Counted from the first letter of the stretch, positions 9,151-17,034 are shown. The stretch: 64,000 bases of DNA from JBCCWR01 sp039193385 (GCA_039193385.1 JBCCWR010000001.1:1-64000), one strand, 5' to 3'. The notes: generated from the sequence alone by a model not told the origin. Translations and numbers: made by a program.

Positions 9151-9172
9151 CTTTTAACCCGCATTAACCAAA
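9151..9172 (-). repeat. Dispersed repeat end, inverted copy H
   Basis: TTTTAACCCGCATTAACC is the reverse complement of the conserved end (TTAATGCGGGTTAAAA) of the dispersed repeat family. It lies inside the first inverted-repeat unit after bcp, in opposite orientation to copy B at 9269. Confidence 0.55.
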
Positions 9173-9268
9173 CAGAACGAGTCAGATGTGTTAATGCTTC
9201 AGGAGAAGAGACTTTAGAGACAATGCAGTTGTATCAAAAAGTATTACGACAAGTTTGCTATAAAGTCT

Positions 9269-9316
9269 CCACTTCCAAGATCTTGCACAGATGATCGTGT
9301 TGCTATTGCATTATGC
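9269..9316 (+). repeat. Dispersed intergenic repeat, copy B
   Basis: Starts ACTTCCAAGATCTTGCACAG and continues to GCTATTGCATTATGC. It matches copies E (42887) and F (45843) over most of its length but lacks the final GGGTT, being cut by the start of the right inverted-repeat arm. Confidence 0.7.
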
Positions 9317-9361
9317 TCTTCAAGTTCTTCATGGTAAAAATGAGTTCTAAAGCTGACCGTC
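9316..9361 (+). repeat. Inverted-repeat arm R1 with degenerate comM 3'-end copy
   Basis: CTCTTCAAGTTCTTCATGGT (9316-9335) is followed by AAAAATGAGTTCTAAAGCTG, which resembles the 3' end of comM at 10228-10250 with several changes. The bcp-tail copy begins directly after, at 9362. That junction is what a tandem duplication of a bcp-tail-to-comM-tail segment would leave. Confidence 0.65.
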
Positions 9362-9487
9362 ATTGATGTGGAAGGTAAGCTGGAGGCTATTTACCACAAG
9401 GTTAAGCCCGAGCCACATGTGATGGAGGTGCTGGAATCGCTCTAGCTGATAAACTTTCCAACCATGAAGAACATGAAGGAAGTGAAG
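9362..9487 (+). repeat. Direct duplicate of the bcp 3' end
   Basis: The 126 bases here match 9017-9142 with one difference (C at 9076 versus G at 9421). The copy covers the last 27 codons of bcp, its stop codon and 42 downstream bases including the ATGAAGAAC arm. It has no start or upstream coding part and cannot make a protein. Its near-identity indicates recent duplication. Confidence 0.95.
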
Positions 9488-9528
9488 TTAAGACCACCCA
9501 AAAGGCATCAACACTGTAGTTTTTTTCT

Positions 9529-9642
9529 TCAAAAGAAGACATTTTCATAAGTTGATTCGAGGAGATCAAGGCCAGGGCCAAGGTGTTTATGAATTTCGAT
9601 AGCACAGCCAATGACTTGATTGGACAACTGGGTCAATTTCAT
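9529..9642 (-). pseudogene. Truncated GxxExxY gene copy
   Basis: Reading leftward from the ATG at 9642 gives MKLTQLSNQVIGCAIEIHKH, then LGPGL, an extra DL, LESTYEN and a stop after VFF: 37 codons. The first about 30 residues match the intact GxxExxY gene at 9792-10163; after that similarity is lost. The first 80 or so bases upstream of the ATG also resemble those of the intact gene. It is therefore a 3'-truncated duplicate, lying between inverted-repeat arms at 9461 and 9715. Confidence 0.85.
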
Positions 9643-9714
9643 TTTATTGCTTATTTTTATAAAATCACCAAGACGTATGCGTCGTAAGAAAGAAGTGAGT
9701 TAAAACGCATCATG

Positions 9715-9765
9715 CTCTTCAAGTTCTTCATGGTAAAAATGAGCTCCAAAGCTGGCGGTCGAGGG
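9715..9765 (+). repeat. Inverted-repeat arm R2 with comM 3'-end copy
   Basis: CTCTTCAAGTTCTTCATGGT (9715-9734) is identical to R1 and R3. It is followed by ATGAGCTCCAAAGCTGGCGG and TCGAGGG, a diverged copy of the end of comM (10229-10255). It closes the second unit, which holds the truncated GxxExxY copy. Confidence 0.75.
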
Positions 9766-9772
9766 CATGATG

Positions 9773-9796
9773 GCTATGGCATAATACGGATTTAAA
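9773..9796 (+). repeat. Possible degenerate dispersed repeat, copy J
   Basis: GGCTATGGCATAATACGGAT overlaps the 3' end of the GxxExxY gene and resembles the GCATAATGCGGGTT end of the dispersed repeat with two to three changes. Weak match. Confidence 0.35.
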
Positions 9797-10163
9797 GAAT
9801 AAAACTTTTCAGGCCATTCTTAAGTTTTGTCGTAATGAAATTAATAAGAAAGCCGTATTTGATTTTAGCCAGCTTCATGTATGTGATTAACTGAGCTTGA
9901 TGAATGTTTTTAATTTCATCGACGCTCTTCAGTTCCAGTATGATCTGATTATCAACCAAGATATCGATTCTGTAAGCACAGTCTATGGATACATTTTTGT
10001 ATGTTACAGGTAGAGGGTGTTGTAATGTGAAGTTGATATGATGTGTTTGTAATTCGTAAGCGAGACATTTTTCATAAGTTGATTCCAGAAGACCCGGGCC
10101 TAGGTTTTTATGGACTTCGATAGCGCAGCCAATGACTTGATTGGATAACTGGGTAAATTTCAT
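9792..10163 (-). CDS. GxxExxY family protein
   Basis: A 123-residue protein of the GxxExxY family (PF13366). It shows IGCAIEVHKNLGPGLLESTYEKCLAYEL, containing the name motif GLLESTY, and later VDILVDNQIILELKSVDEI, a strand pattern resembling PD-(D/E)xK nucleases (Asp, then ELK). The biochemical function of the family is not established. The gene sits between copies of the CTCTTCAAGTTCTTCATGGT arm, and a truncated paralogue lies 150 bases away, which suggests association with a small repeat-bounded element. Confidence 0.88.
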   Translation of the reverse strand: MKFTQLSNQVIGCAIEVHKNLGPGLLESTYEKCLAYELQTHHINFTLQHPLPVTYKNVSIDCAYRIDILVDNQIILELKSVDEIKNIHQAQLITYMKLAKIKYGFLINFITTKLKNGLKSFIL

Positions 10164-10207
10164 TTTATTGATACTTTTAAAAAATTACCAAGATTGAGAG
10201 GTTCATG

Positions 10208-10227
10208 CTCTTCAAGTTCTTCATGGT
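10208..10227 (+). repeat. Inverted-repeat arm R3
   Basis: CTCTTCAAGTTCTTCATGGT, third identical copy, directly downstream of the comM stop codon (on the comM strand it reads ACCATGAAGAACTTGAAGAG). The same sense motif follows bcp on its own strand, so both converging genes carry it just past their stops. Confidence 0.8.
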
Positions 10228-10230
10228 AAA

Positions 10231-11781
10231 TTAGCCCCAGAGTTGACGGTCGAGGGTGCGGTATTGCACCGCTTCACTGACATGATCGGCACGGATGTGT
10301 GGGCTCTCTTCTAAATCTGCGATGGTGCGGGATACTTTTCGGATGCGATCGTAAGCGCGTGCGGAGAGATTCAGATCTTCCATGGAGTAACGGAGGATGT
10401 TTTGAGATTCTTCATCAAGGGGTGCAAAGTTCGTTAGTTCTTTGGCATTCATCTGTGCGTTACACCAGATTTTTCTGCCATTGCTGCCATTGGATGATTG
10501 GTAACGTTTTTGTTGAAGCTGACGGGCTTGTATGATGCGTTGGCGAATGGTGGCCGAGTTTTCACCGTTATTTTGGTCTATGAGGTGTTTATGTTCCAAC
10601 GCAGCAACCTCAAGGTGAATGTCAATGCGGTCTAGAAGAGGGCCAGATATTTTATTGAGGTAGCGTTGCATGGCGTGATGCGAGATTTTTCCTCTGTCTG
10701 CATCGCCGTGAGATCCCGAAGGCGTGGGGTTCATGGCGGCGACAAACATGAAGCGCGAAGGAAAGGTGAGCGAACCGGATGCTCGGGAGATGGTGACGCT
10801 GCCATCTTCCAGAGGCTGGCGCAGCACTTCCAGTGCGGAACGTTTGAACTCTGGCAGCTCGTCCATGAAGAGTACGCCATTGTGCGCCAGCGAAACTTCT
10901 CCGGGGGTAGGATTGGCTGAACCTCCGATGAGGCCAATATCAGAAATGGTGTGGTGTGGAGAGCGAAAAGGGCGCTGTGCGATGATGGGTTGCTGTGGGC
11001 TGGTCAGCCCGCATACGGAATGGATGCGAGTTGTTTCAAGGGCTTCTTCAAGTGTGAGTGGTGGAAGGATGGTTGGTATACGTTTGGCCAACATGCTTTT
11101 ACCCGCGCCAGGGTTGCCTACCATGAGGAGATTATGTCCCCCAGCAGCGGCAATCTCAATGGCACGTTTGGCCGACTCCTGACCTTTGACCTCGGCAAAG
11201 TCGAGTGAATCTAACATACGGTTGTGGCTGGCAGCGGGATCAAAATTTCCCCGCTGCGGGGTGATGTCGAGTTTACCCTCGAGGAATTCGACAGCTTGTC
11301 CCAGGGAATGAAGAGGATAGACGGATAACCCTTCTACTACGGAAGCTTCTCCGGCATTTTCATGCGGCACGAGTAAACCTCGACAGCCTTTTTCACGAGC
11401 CAGTAAAGCCAGAGGCAGAATACCTCGAATAGCGCGTAGACTACCGTCCAGAGCAAGTTCCCCAGCCATAAAAAAGTGATGAAGCAGTTGAGGCTCCAGT
11501 TGTTTCGATGCGGCAAGAATGCTCAGGGCGATGGGCAGGTCAAAGATAGGACCTTCCTTTTTAATGTCAGCAGGGGCGAGGTTGATGGTGATGCGTCCAT
11601 CCGGATGATCGAAGCCGCTGTTGGCTAGAGCTGTTTTAACACGATCGCGAGATTCCTTAACGGCTGTGTCTGGCAGACCTACCATAACGACGGCGGGAAG
11701 TCCGCGTCCAGAATCTACTTCCACTTCCACAGGAAAGGCTTGTACACCGATGACCGCTCCAGACAATGCTTTCGCTAACAT
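10231..11781 (-). CDS. comM: ComM/YifB-family Mg-chelatase-like AAA+ ATPase
   Basis: A 516-residue YifB/ComM protein. The N-terminal ChlI-like domain (GVQAFPVEVEVDSGRGLPA) precedes the AAA+ core with Walker A VGNPGAGKSMLAKR at about residue 217 and a Walker B-like VLFMDELPEF. The C-terminal Mg-chelatase domain ends near RTLDRQLWG. In naturally competent bacteria ComM is a hexameric branch-migration helicase that promotes integration of transformed DNA; the family is far more widespread than competence, so the role here is inferred. Length is typical. Fragments resembling its 3' end recur at 9340 and 9740. Confidence 0.92.
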   Translation of the reverse strand: MLAKALSGAVIGVQAFPVEVEVDSGRGLPAVVMVGLPDTAVKESRDRVKTALANSGFDHPDGRITINLAPADIKKEGPIFDLPIALSILAASKQLEPQLLHHFFMAGELALDGSLRAIRGILPLALLAREKGCRGLLVPHENAGEASVVEGLSVYPLHSLGQAVEFLEGKLDITPQRGNFDPAASHNRMLDSLDFAEVKGQESAKRAIEIAAAGGHNLLMVGNPGAGKSMLAKRIPTILPPLTLEEALETTRIHSVCGLTSPQQPIIAQRPFRSPHHTISDIGLIGGSANPTPGEVSLAHNGVLFMDELPEFKRSALEVLRQPLEDGSVTISRASGSLTFPSRFMFVAAMNPTPSGSHGDADRGKISHHAMQRYLNKISGPLLDRIDIHLEVAALEHKHLIDQNNGENSATIRQRIIQARQLQQKRYQSSNGSNGRKIWCNAQMNAKELTNFAPLDEESQNILRYSMEDLNLSARAYDRIRKVSRTIADLEESPHIRADHVSEAVQYRTLDRQLWG

Positions 11782-11867
11782 CAGAATGTTATGCCGGGGC
11801 GTTGAAGCTATTGTCTAGCGATAACACTTGAATGTTTAAAAAAATAGAGCGATGTAACGTTTAATGA

Positions 11868-13169
11868 TCAGGTGGATCGCTGGCCGGCCCTTTTACGTAC
11901 GGTTTTTTTAACGGTTTTTCGAGCCGTTTTCTTCGCTACGGGTTTTTTGGAGACCGCTTTCTTGATCGTTTTTTTGGTAACTTTTTTGGCAGAAGCAGAA
12001 CGTTTGCGAGCTATCTTTTTATTTGTTATTTTTTTAGCTGCCTTGCGAGGAGTGCTTGATGCAGGACGCGTATTGTCTACCGAAGCGAGGAGCAGATTAA
12101 GTGCTTTAAGGATATGGATTCCTTGAGGTATTTCAAATGCTTGAGGATTGTATTCGTTCTCTCGGCTGCGAGTTTTGATCCAGCGAATCTTGGCCGCCTC
12201 GGAGACATGGGAGATGTCTGATTTTTCAAGACGACGCACATGCTTGGGAAGTATTTTAAATAAACCTTCCAAGCCATCACTGAAGCTCGCCATAGGGTCC
12301 ATATGATGCAGGGCCTGCTGTACTTTCTTCGCATCGAAGGTAAGCTTAAGCTTCAAGATGGAGATGGTTTCAATCATCCAAGTCAGTGCGGCATCTGCAA
12401 GTTTGCTGTTATCAAGCTCGGATGGATCTTTGCTGGTTGTACCGCCGCCAACAGAGCTGTGTCCTCCAGGGAACCAAACTTCTATGACGCGTTGAGAGGC
12501 AGGAGAGTGTGTGCCTTTATCCATAGGCGTATTACAAAAAGAACGACGCTTTTCATCAATGGCTACGGCATGCAGGGCATTTTTAATAATAGGACTGATG
12601 CTTGTATCATGAAACTGGTATTTCCCATTCCAGAGACGATCCAGAGGAATGAAGGGAACAATGTCGGGCAATCCGCGTGAACCGACGGTGTCCCAACATG
12701 CTACCAGATCTATGTTGATTTCACGGCTAAAGCTTTCGCGAAACTCGACCTTTTCCTTTTCGTTAAAATCCTTACCGCTTTTATACGTTTTAAAAGCTTC
12801 ATCAATGTGGGAAAAGAATTCTGTTTTGAGAAGGCCGACATGGTAGATCATACCTGCCAGACTGCGCACAGTGTAAGCGCCGCGGCTGTAACCAAAAAAG
12901 TATAGCTCATCTCCCGGTTCATAATTGAGGATGAGAAAGCGATAGGCTTCTTTGATGTTCTGGTCGAGTCCTTTGCCGAAGGCGCCGCCACGAAGTTTGC
13001 TCAGAGGGCTGTCTGTGCCGACACCAGAATCATAGTATTTGATTTGAGGAACAGGGCTGGGTCCGGTGGTGTCGAGAGTTTCAATAGCCTCATAAATTTT
13101 GAAAACATTGGTTTGATTCGCTGGTGTGAGCCAGGTTCCGTCACAACAAATAATAAGACGTTTTTTCAT
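11868..13169 (-). CDS. DUF2235 hydrolase-like protein with Lys-rich H1-like tail
   Basis: A 433-residue protein. Residues about 1-300 are a DUF2235 alpha/beta-hydrolase domain: LIICCDGTWLTPANQTNVFK at the start and the nucleophile elbow GYSRGAYTVRSLAG near residue 96, plus IDLVACWDTVGSRGLP. DUF2235 includes the Tle1 phospholipase effectors of type VI secretion as well as uncharacterised enzymes. Residues about 371-433 are an unrelated tail of KKA/KKT/KKV units, very like histone H1 or bacterial H1-like proteins. No signal peptide and no T6SS gene nearby. The tail may bind nucleic acid or anionic surfaces (inference). Confidence 0.85.
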   Translation of the reverse strand: MKKRLIICCDGTWLTPANQTNVFKIYEAIETLDTTGPSPVPQIKYYDSGVGTDSPLSKLRGGAFGKGLDQNIKEAYRFLILNYEPGDELYFFGYSRGAYTVRSLAGMIYHVGLLKTEFFSHIDEAFKTYKSGKDFNEKEKVEFRESFSREINIDLVACWDTVGSRGLPDIVPFIPLDRLWNGKYQFHDTSISPIIKNALHAVAIDEKRRSFCNTPMDKGTHSPASQRVIEVWFPGGHSSVGGGTTSKDPSELDNSKLADAALTWMIETISILKLKLTFDAKKVQQALHHMDPMASFSDGLEGLFKILPKHVRRLEKSDISHVSEAAKIRWIKTRSRENEYNPQAFEIPQGIHILKALNLLLASVDNTRPASSTPRKAAKKITNKKIARKRSASAKKVTKKTIKKAVSKKPVAKKTARKTVKKTVRKRAGQRST

Positions 13170-13280
13170 ATGTCGAACTTCTTCCGGAAATTTTCGTCAT
13201 AGGTGAATTAATGGAAGTTGCAATGAAAAAAGAAATTATTCTCTATTTTTAATAATTACAGAACAGTTTCCAGCGTTATT

Positions 13281-13304
13281 TTGAACCCACATTATGCACA
13301 TTAC
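13281..13304 (-). repeat. Dispersed repeat end, inverted copy I
   Basis: TTGAACCCACATTATGCAC is the reverse complement of GTGCATAATGTGGGTTCAA, a one-base variant of the conserved repeat end. It lies directly after the yraN stop codon in the gap to the DUF2235 gene. Confidence 0.55.
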
Positions 13305-13808
13305 CTATTTACGGACTGGAGAAGGTATGGGCAAAGAAAAGGCCTGGGGAATAATGTAACACTGAGGAAATTTTCCCGTGTTTAGAATGACTTCCACAAT
13401 ATCAAAACGAGCTGCAGGTAGTTCGACTTCCAGTTGCCTCATGTAAGAATGTGCGGTGTAGACAAGGCGACGCTGTTTCGAAGTATTAACCGAAGCGCTG
13501 GGTGTATCCAACATTTCTTTTGAGCGCGCTTTTACTTCGACAAAAACAAGAACATCGTCACGCGGATTGAATGTGCGTAGGCGACACACAAGATCAATCT
13601 CCCCCCAGCGGCTGGTATAATTTCTGACCAGGATTTTGTAGTTGTGACGCATCAAGTGTGCTTCAGCGACGCGCTCTCCAAAAACGCCTGAGGCTTTTGT
13701 GCTATGAAAAACCGGGCAGTGTCGTCTGTCGAACGGGAGCAAAAGATTTTCGATGCTCCGTACAAGGCCCAAGTTTCTGAAGTGCTGCCAGGTGTTCTTT
13801 CGTTCCAT
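13305..13808 (-). CDS. YraN family (UPF0102) endonuclease-like protein
   Basis: A 167-residue protein of the YraN/UPF0102 family, which has a PD-(D/E)xK nuclease-like core of unknown biological role. The core runs FGERVAEAHLMRHNYKILVR, then GEIDLVCR (Asp) and VFVEVKARS (E-x-K), from about residue 43. The 42 residues before this are longer than usual for the family and lie in the overlap with rnhB. No good internal start preserves the core, so the ATG at 13808 is kept. The rnhB-yraN pairing is common in bacteria. Confidence 0.85.
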   Translation of the reverse strand: MERKNTWQHFRNLGLVRSIENLLLPFDRRHCPVFHSTKASGVFGERVAEAHLMRHNYKILVRNYTSRWGEIDLVCRLRTFNPRDDVLVFVEVKARSKEMLDTPSASVNTSKQRRLVYTAHSYMRQLEVELPAARFDIVEVILNTGKFPQCYIIPQAFSLPIPSPVRK

Positions 13809-14358
13809 AACCTTTATGCTTTGCGAAGTGATAACCGGGATATTTTTGATCCAGCTTTTCCATCATGCGGTCACGCGACTCCTTAGCAAGAATGGATGCT
13901 GCGGCAATAGATGGACTGATGCCATCACCTTTAACGATGGCTTTAGCTTCGAAAGGCCAATGCTCCCGCATGGGAAGACGGTTCCCATCAATGAGGGCGA
14001 AGTCTGGCGGTGTGTGCAGTTTCTGCCAGGCGCGTCGCATGGCGAGGAAGGAGGCATGTAGCACATTGAGTGCATCCACTTCATCAACAGAAGCGCTGGC
14101 TATGGCATAGCTGATATTATCCACAGAGATGATTTCATCAAAAAGGTCCTGGCGGTTGCTGCGCGTCAGTTTTTTTGAATCATTGAGCGCATCTGGCCAG
14201 GTGTCATGTTCATGAAAAATAACTGTTGCTGCGACGACAGGACCAGCCAGGCAGCCGCGCCCTGCTTCATCTAAACCTGCGATGGCATTAAACTTTTTTC
14301 GCCGTGCGTTGTATTCATGGTCCCAGCAGAGTTTGTTTTTTGACGGGGCTTTTTTCAT
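13702..14358 (-). CDS. rnhB: Ribonuclease HII
   Basis: A 218-residue RNase HII, which cuts RNA in RNA-DNA hybrids and at single ribonucleotides in DNA. The metal-binding signature AGLDEAGRGCLAGPVVAA is at residues 28-45. DSKKLTRS and LIDGNRLPM follow, and AAASILAKESRD carries the later acidic residue. The 3' end overlaps yraN by about 107 bases, which suggests translational coupling. Length is typical. Confidence 0.95.
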   Translation of the reverse strand: MKKAPSKNKLCWDHEYNARRKKFNAIAGLDEAGRGCLAGPVVAATVIFHEHDTWPDALNDSKKLTRSNRQDLFDEIISVDNISYAIASASVDEVDALNVLHASFLAMRRAWQKLHTPPDFALIDGNRLPMREHWPFEAKAIVKGDGISPSIAAASILAKESRDRMMEKLDQKYPGYHFAKHKGYGTKEHLAALQKLGPCTEHRKSFAPVRQTTLPGFS

Positions 14359-14465
14359 GGTTAGATTTTATGATTATGGCGCGTGAATTGCTAGGCAATG
14401 CCCATTATTCACATTTACAGGTAGACGGAAACATTGTTTGCCTTGCCGGGTTAGAAATTTTTAAC

Positions 14466-15125
14466 ATGAGAAATCTTTGGTCACTATTTTCAAATTTATG
14501 CAGTGAAAAAAAGAAGCAGAACGTTTTGCAAAAAACCAACAGTATAAAACGTATTAGCAGGGAGGAAATTAATAAGCTGCCTCTCTTTCGTTACACAGGA
14601 AAGATTGTCATGGTGCGCTCCAATGAGGAGCTGAACAAAGCTCTGACGGAGTTGAAAGAGGAAACTTTGTTGGGATTTGATACAGAAACGCGTCCCGCTT
14701 TTCGCAAGCATCAGTCCTTTTTGCCTTCACTTCTGCAATTGGCCAGCAGAGAAAAAGTATACCTTCTACGTTTGGCTGACATGACGGACTTCAATGGTCT
14801 CATTGCTTTGCTGGAAAAAGAGTCGGTTATTAAAAGCGGTATCGCTCTGGATCAGGATGTCAAAAAGCTCAATGAAATTTTTACTTTTAAGGCGGGGGGC
14901 TTTGTTGATTTGGGTAAAATAGCACAGATGCATAAATATCAACAAACAGGGCTGCGCAATCTATGTGCGATGCTTCTTGGCTTTCGCCTTTCTAAGGGCT
15001 CTCAAGTTACTGACTGGAGCAAACCGGAGCTTAGTTCTGCCCAGATTCACTATGCGGCTACAGATGCTTGGGTGAGTCGAGAACTCTATGTTCACATGAG
15101 CGAAAGCTCAGATTGGGATGTCTAA
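14466..15125 (+). CDS. 3'-5' exonuclease, DEDDy (RNase D/WRN-like) family
   Basis: With the ATG at 14466 the product is 219 residues; upstream in-frame starts at 14304 (GTG), 14370 and 14376 exist, but the first overlaps rnhB. The conserved region begins EEINKLPLFRYTGKI. Exonuclease motifs are LLGFDTETRP (Asp-x-Glu), SGIALDQDVKKL (Asp) and HYAATDAWVSREL (Tyr-x3-Asp), giving the DEDDy set. Members trim RNA or DNA 3' ends. It has the exonuclease domain only, without the HRDC domains of RNase D. Divergent from rnhB. Confidence 0.82.
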   Translation: MRNLWSLFSNLCSEKKKQNVLQKTNSIKRISREEINKLPLFRYTGKIVMVRSNEELNKALTELKEETLLGFDTETRPAFRKHQSFLPSLLQLASREKVYLLRLADMTDFNGLIALLEKESVIKSGIALDQDVKKLNEIFTFKAGGFVDLGKIAQMHKYQQTGLRNLCAMLLGFRLSKGSQVTDWSKPELSSAQIHYAATDAWVSRELYVHMSESSDWDV

Positions 15126-15248
15126 AAATATTACTGCTTTATAAATTTATATTAAGGTCGAAGCTATTGGATCACATGCTTCTTGTTTAAGTTTTAAACT
15201 AATCTTGTATTAGCAGTAGCTCTCGTTCAGGCTTGATAGTTAATATTT

Positions 15249-16022
15249 ATGAGAACTTTAGTAATTCCAGATATTCATAACCGCATTAGTTGGGTGCATG
15301 ATTTTATTGGAGCAGTCGAACACGATAATCTTGTCTTTCTAGGCGATTTTTTTGACCGTGAAACCGATCCATCACAGACCATGCAAACAGCTATTTGGTT
15401 GAAAGAAAGCCTGGTGCGCTATCCGAATGCAGCTTTTTTACTGGGTAATCATGATATGCACTATCGTTATCCGGCTAACAATTATCTCAAATGTTCCGGT
15501 TACACGGAAGAAAAACAGATATTAATCAACTCCATTATTACTTCGGATGACTGGAATCGCTTTAAACTTTACCACATCGATCAGGGTTGGCTTATAAGCC
15601 ATGCCGGCGTTTCGGATGTTGTTTTTCGACCACCGGGACGCACTTTGGATTTAAAATGGATTCAGCAGAGTTGTGATGAAGCTCTCATCAGTGCTGCACT
15701 AAACCAACCTCATAATGCCATTGAACCAGATATGGCCCGTGGTGGAAAAACACGTGAGGGGGGCATCATCTGGTTAGACTGGGATCTTTTTAAGCCGCTT
15801 CCCAATATTCATCAGATCGTGGGACATTCAGTGGATCATTACGTTCGCGATAAAAAATTGGAGCGTAATGGTGAAGTTATCAGTTGGAACTACTGCATTG
15901 ATTGCGCGTGTCGGTATGTTGGCCTTATAGAAAGCTCCCGCTTACAGATCATAGAGACTGGCCTTTACAATGATAACGTTGTGCAAAAGGAACAACATAT
16001 GGCTGAGGAAGAAGTGTCTTAA
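15249..16022 (+). CDS. Calcineurin-like metallophosphoesterase
   Basis: A 257-residue phosphoesterase. Metal-binding motifs appear in order: PDIHNR (D-x-H) at residues 8-13, FLGDFFDRE (GDxxDR), LLGNHDMH (GNHD), then SHAG and VGHSVDHY. This arrangement is that of bis(5'-nucleosyl)-tetraphosphatase or protein-phosphatase-like enzymes, but the substrate cannot be read from the sequence. The 3' end overlaps the convergent elbB by four bases. Confidence 0.85.
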   Translation: MRTLVIPDIHNRISWVHDFIGAVEHDNLVFLGDFFDRETDPSQTMQTAIWLKESLVRYPNAAFLLGNHDMHYRYPANNYLKCSGYTEEKQILINSIITSDDWNRFKLYHIDQGWLISHAGVSDVVFRPPGRTLDLKWIQQSCDEALISAALNQPHNAIEPDMARGGKTREGGIIWLDWDLFKPLPNIHQIVGHSVDHYVRDKKLERNGEVISWNYCIDCACRYVGLIESSRLQIIETGLYNDNVVQKEQHMAEEEVS

Positions 16023-16678
16023 GCCATTTTTAAAACGGTTTCGACCATCTTGTTTATCCCTGCTTCCGCTTCGCTGATGCGTTGAGCCAACATGTAGGCG
16101 GGCGTCGTCACGATTTTAAGATTTTCATCCACAACAATTTCATTCACGGCTTTATCTGCATGCATACCTCCAAAACTTTGCAGAGGAGCGGAAGTGGCTT
16201 CATCATTGCCTATGGTGAAAGTCACTTTTTTATGGCCGAAAAGTTTTGCAGCGATGGCGGGGGCAATGCAGGCAAAGCCCAGAGGTTTGCCCAATTCATG
16301 AGCTGCTTTAAGAAAAGTTTCCAGCTCCGGGTTCACCTTCATGTCAGCACCATCGAAAACAAAAGAGCAAAGGTTTTTTGCCGCGCCAAATCCGCCCGGC
16401 AGGATAACAGCGTCATAGTCCGACGCATTGCATTGGGCAAGCGCTTTAATATCCCCACGGGCAATGCGTGCAGACTCCACCAGCACATTTCGAGTTTCGC
16501 CTTCCATAGGCTCTCCTGTGAGATGATCGATCACATGGTGTTGTGCGATGTCTGGCGCTGCATAAGAGATAGCCGCATCCGCCTTATCCAGAGCCAGCAA
16601 AGTCAACACAGATTCATGGATTTCCGCACCGTCGTAGACGCCGCAGCCTGAAAGAATAACAAGAACTTTTTTACTCAT
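16019..16678 (-). CDS. elbB: ElbB-type DJ-1/PfpI family protein (glyoxalase-like)
   Basis: A 219-residue DJ-1/PfpI superfamily protein. It begins KVLVILSGCGVYDGAEIHES and includes NVLVESARIARG, ILPGGFGAAKNLCSF and the nucleophile-elbow Cys in LGFACIAPA. This pattern is specific to the ElbB (isoprenoid biosynthesis glyoxalase-like) group. Glyoxalase III-type activity has been reported for E. coli ElbB; the role in cells is unclear. It converges with the phosphoesterase gene. Confidence 0.9.
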   Translation of the reverse strand: MSKKVLVILSGCGVYDGAEIHESVLTLLALDKADAAISYAAPDIAQHHVIDHLTGEPMEGETRNVLVESARIARGDIKALAQCNASDYDAVILPGGFGAAKNLCSFVFDGADMKVNPELETFLKAAHELGKPLGFACIAPAIAAKLFGHKKVTFTIGNDEATSAPLQSFGGMHADKAVNEIVVDENLKIVTTPAYMLAQRISEAEAGINKMVETVLKMA

Positions 16679-16760
16679 ATTTAGAGTGTAATTTAGGAAG
16701 ATGAATTGGAAAGTGAAAGTTGCTGACCTCTATTGAAATTATGGCAGTTGAAATCTTAAA

Positions 16761-16779
16761 TGCATAATGCGGGTTCAAG
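16761..16779 (+). repeat. Dispersed repeat end, copy C
   Basis: TGCATAATGCGGGTTCAAG matches the 3' end of the dispersed repeat (compare GCATAATGCGGGTTCAA in copy E). The upstream half is not recognisable here. Confidence 0.6.
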
Positions 16780-16875
16780 AGACGACTTTCTAGAGTGGTA
16801 AAATAGTAAATTTATCATTGACACACACGGCTGTTTCATAGTTGTAAAAAAATACTTACGAAAGTCGTTTGTCTG

Positions 16876-16904
16876 TTGACAAAACTAAGTCAAAAAGCTA
16901 CATA
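16876..16904 (+). promoter_or_regulatory. Candidate sigma-70 promoter of nrdBA
   Basis: A perfect TTGACA at 16876-16881 is followed after 17 bp by TACATA at 16899-16904. It points toward nrdB, about 270 bases upstream of the start codon. Inferred from consensus only. Confidence 0.5.
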
Positions 16905-16927
16905 TTGATGAGTTACCAAAGCAGAGC

Positions 16928-16941
16928 CACTACATGTAGTA
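16928..16941 (+). promoter_or_regulatory. NrdR-box-like operator 1
   Basis: CACTACATGTAGTA contains the perfect palindrome ACTACATGTAGT. It matches the motif at 17051 in 13 of 14 positions. The CACTA-N4-TAGT form resembles NrdR boxes, which repress ribonucleotide reductase genes in many bacteria. It lies just downstream of the candidate promoter. Confidence 0.45.
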
Positions 16942-16949
16942 TTTCACTT

Positions 16950-17034
16950 AAAAACGGTTCTTTCTAAAAAACTTATCTAAGTCGCTTATTAGCAACATGA
17001 TTGATCGGTTTTAAAGAGGGGCCCGTTTTTTTTT
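16950..17034 (+). terminator. Possible attenuator in the nrd leader
   Basis: AAAAACGG (16950-16957) can pair perfectly with CCGTTTTT (17023-17030), and the right arm runs into nine T residues (17026-17034). The loop is long (about 65 nt), so this is a weak prediction; a shorter local structure around GGGGCCC is the alternative. Confidence 0.25.

Noticed and set aside
9402..9611. Minus-strand frame of 69 codons after bcp
   Set aside because: It crosses the duplicated bcp tail and the truncated GxxExxY copy out of frame and resembles no protein.
10724..11182. Long plus-strand frame opposite comM
   Set aside because: Antisense shadow; comM motifs (Walker A, DELPEF) are intact on the other strand.
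12303..12680. Plus-strand ORF inside the DUF2235 gene
   Set aside because: Antisense shadow of a well-supported gene; no start signal or domain.
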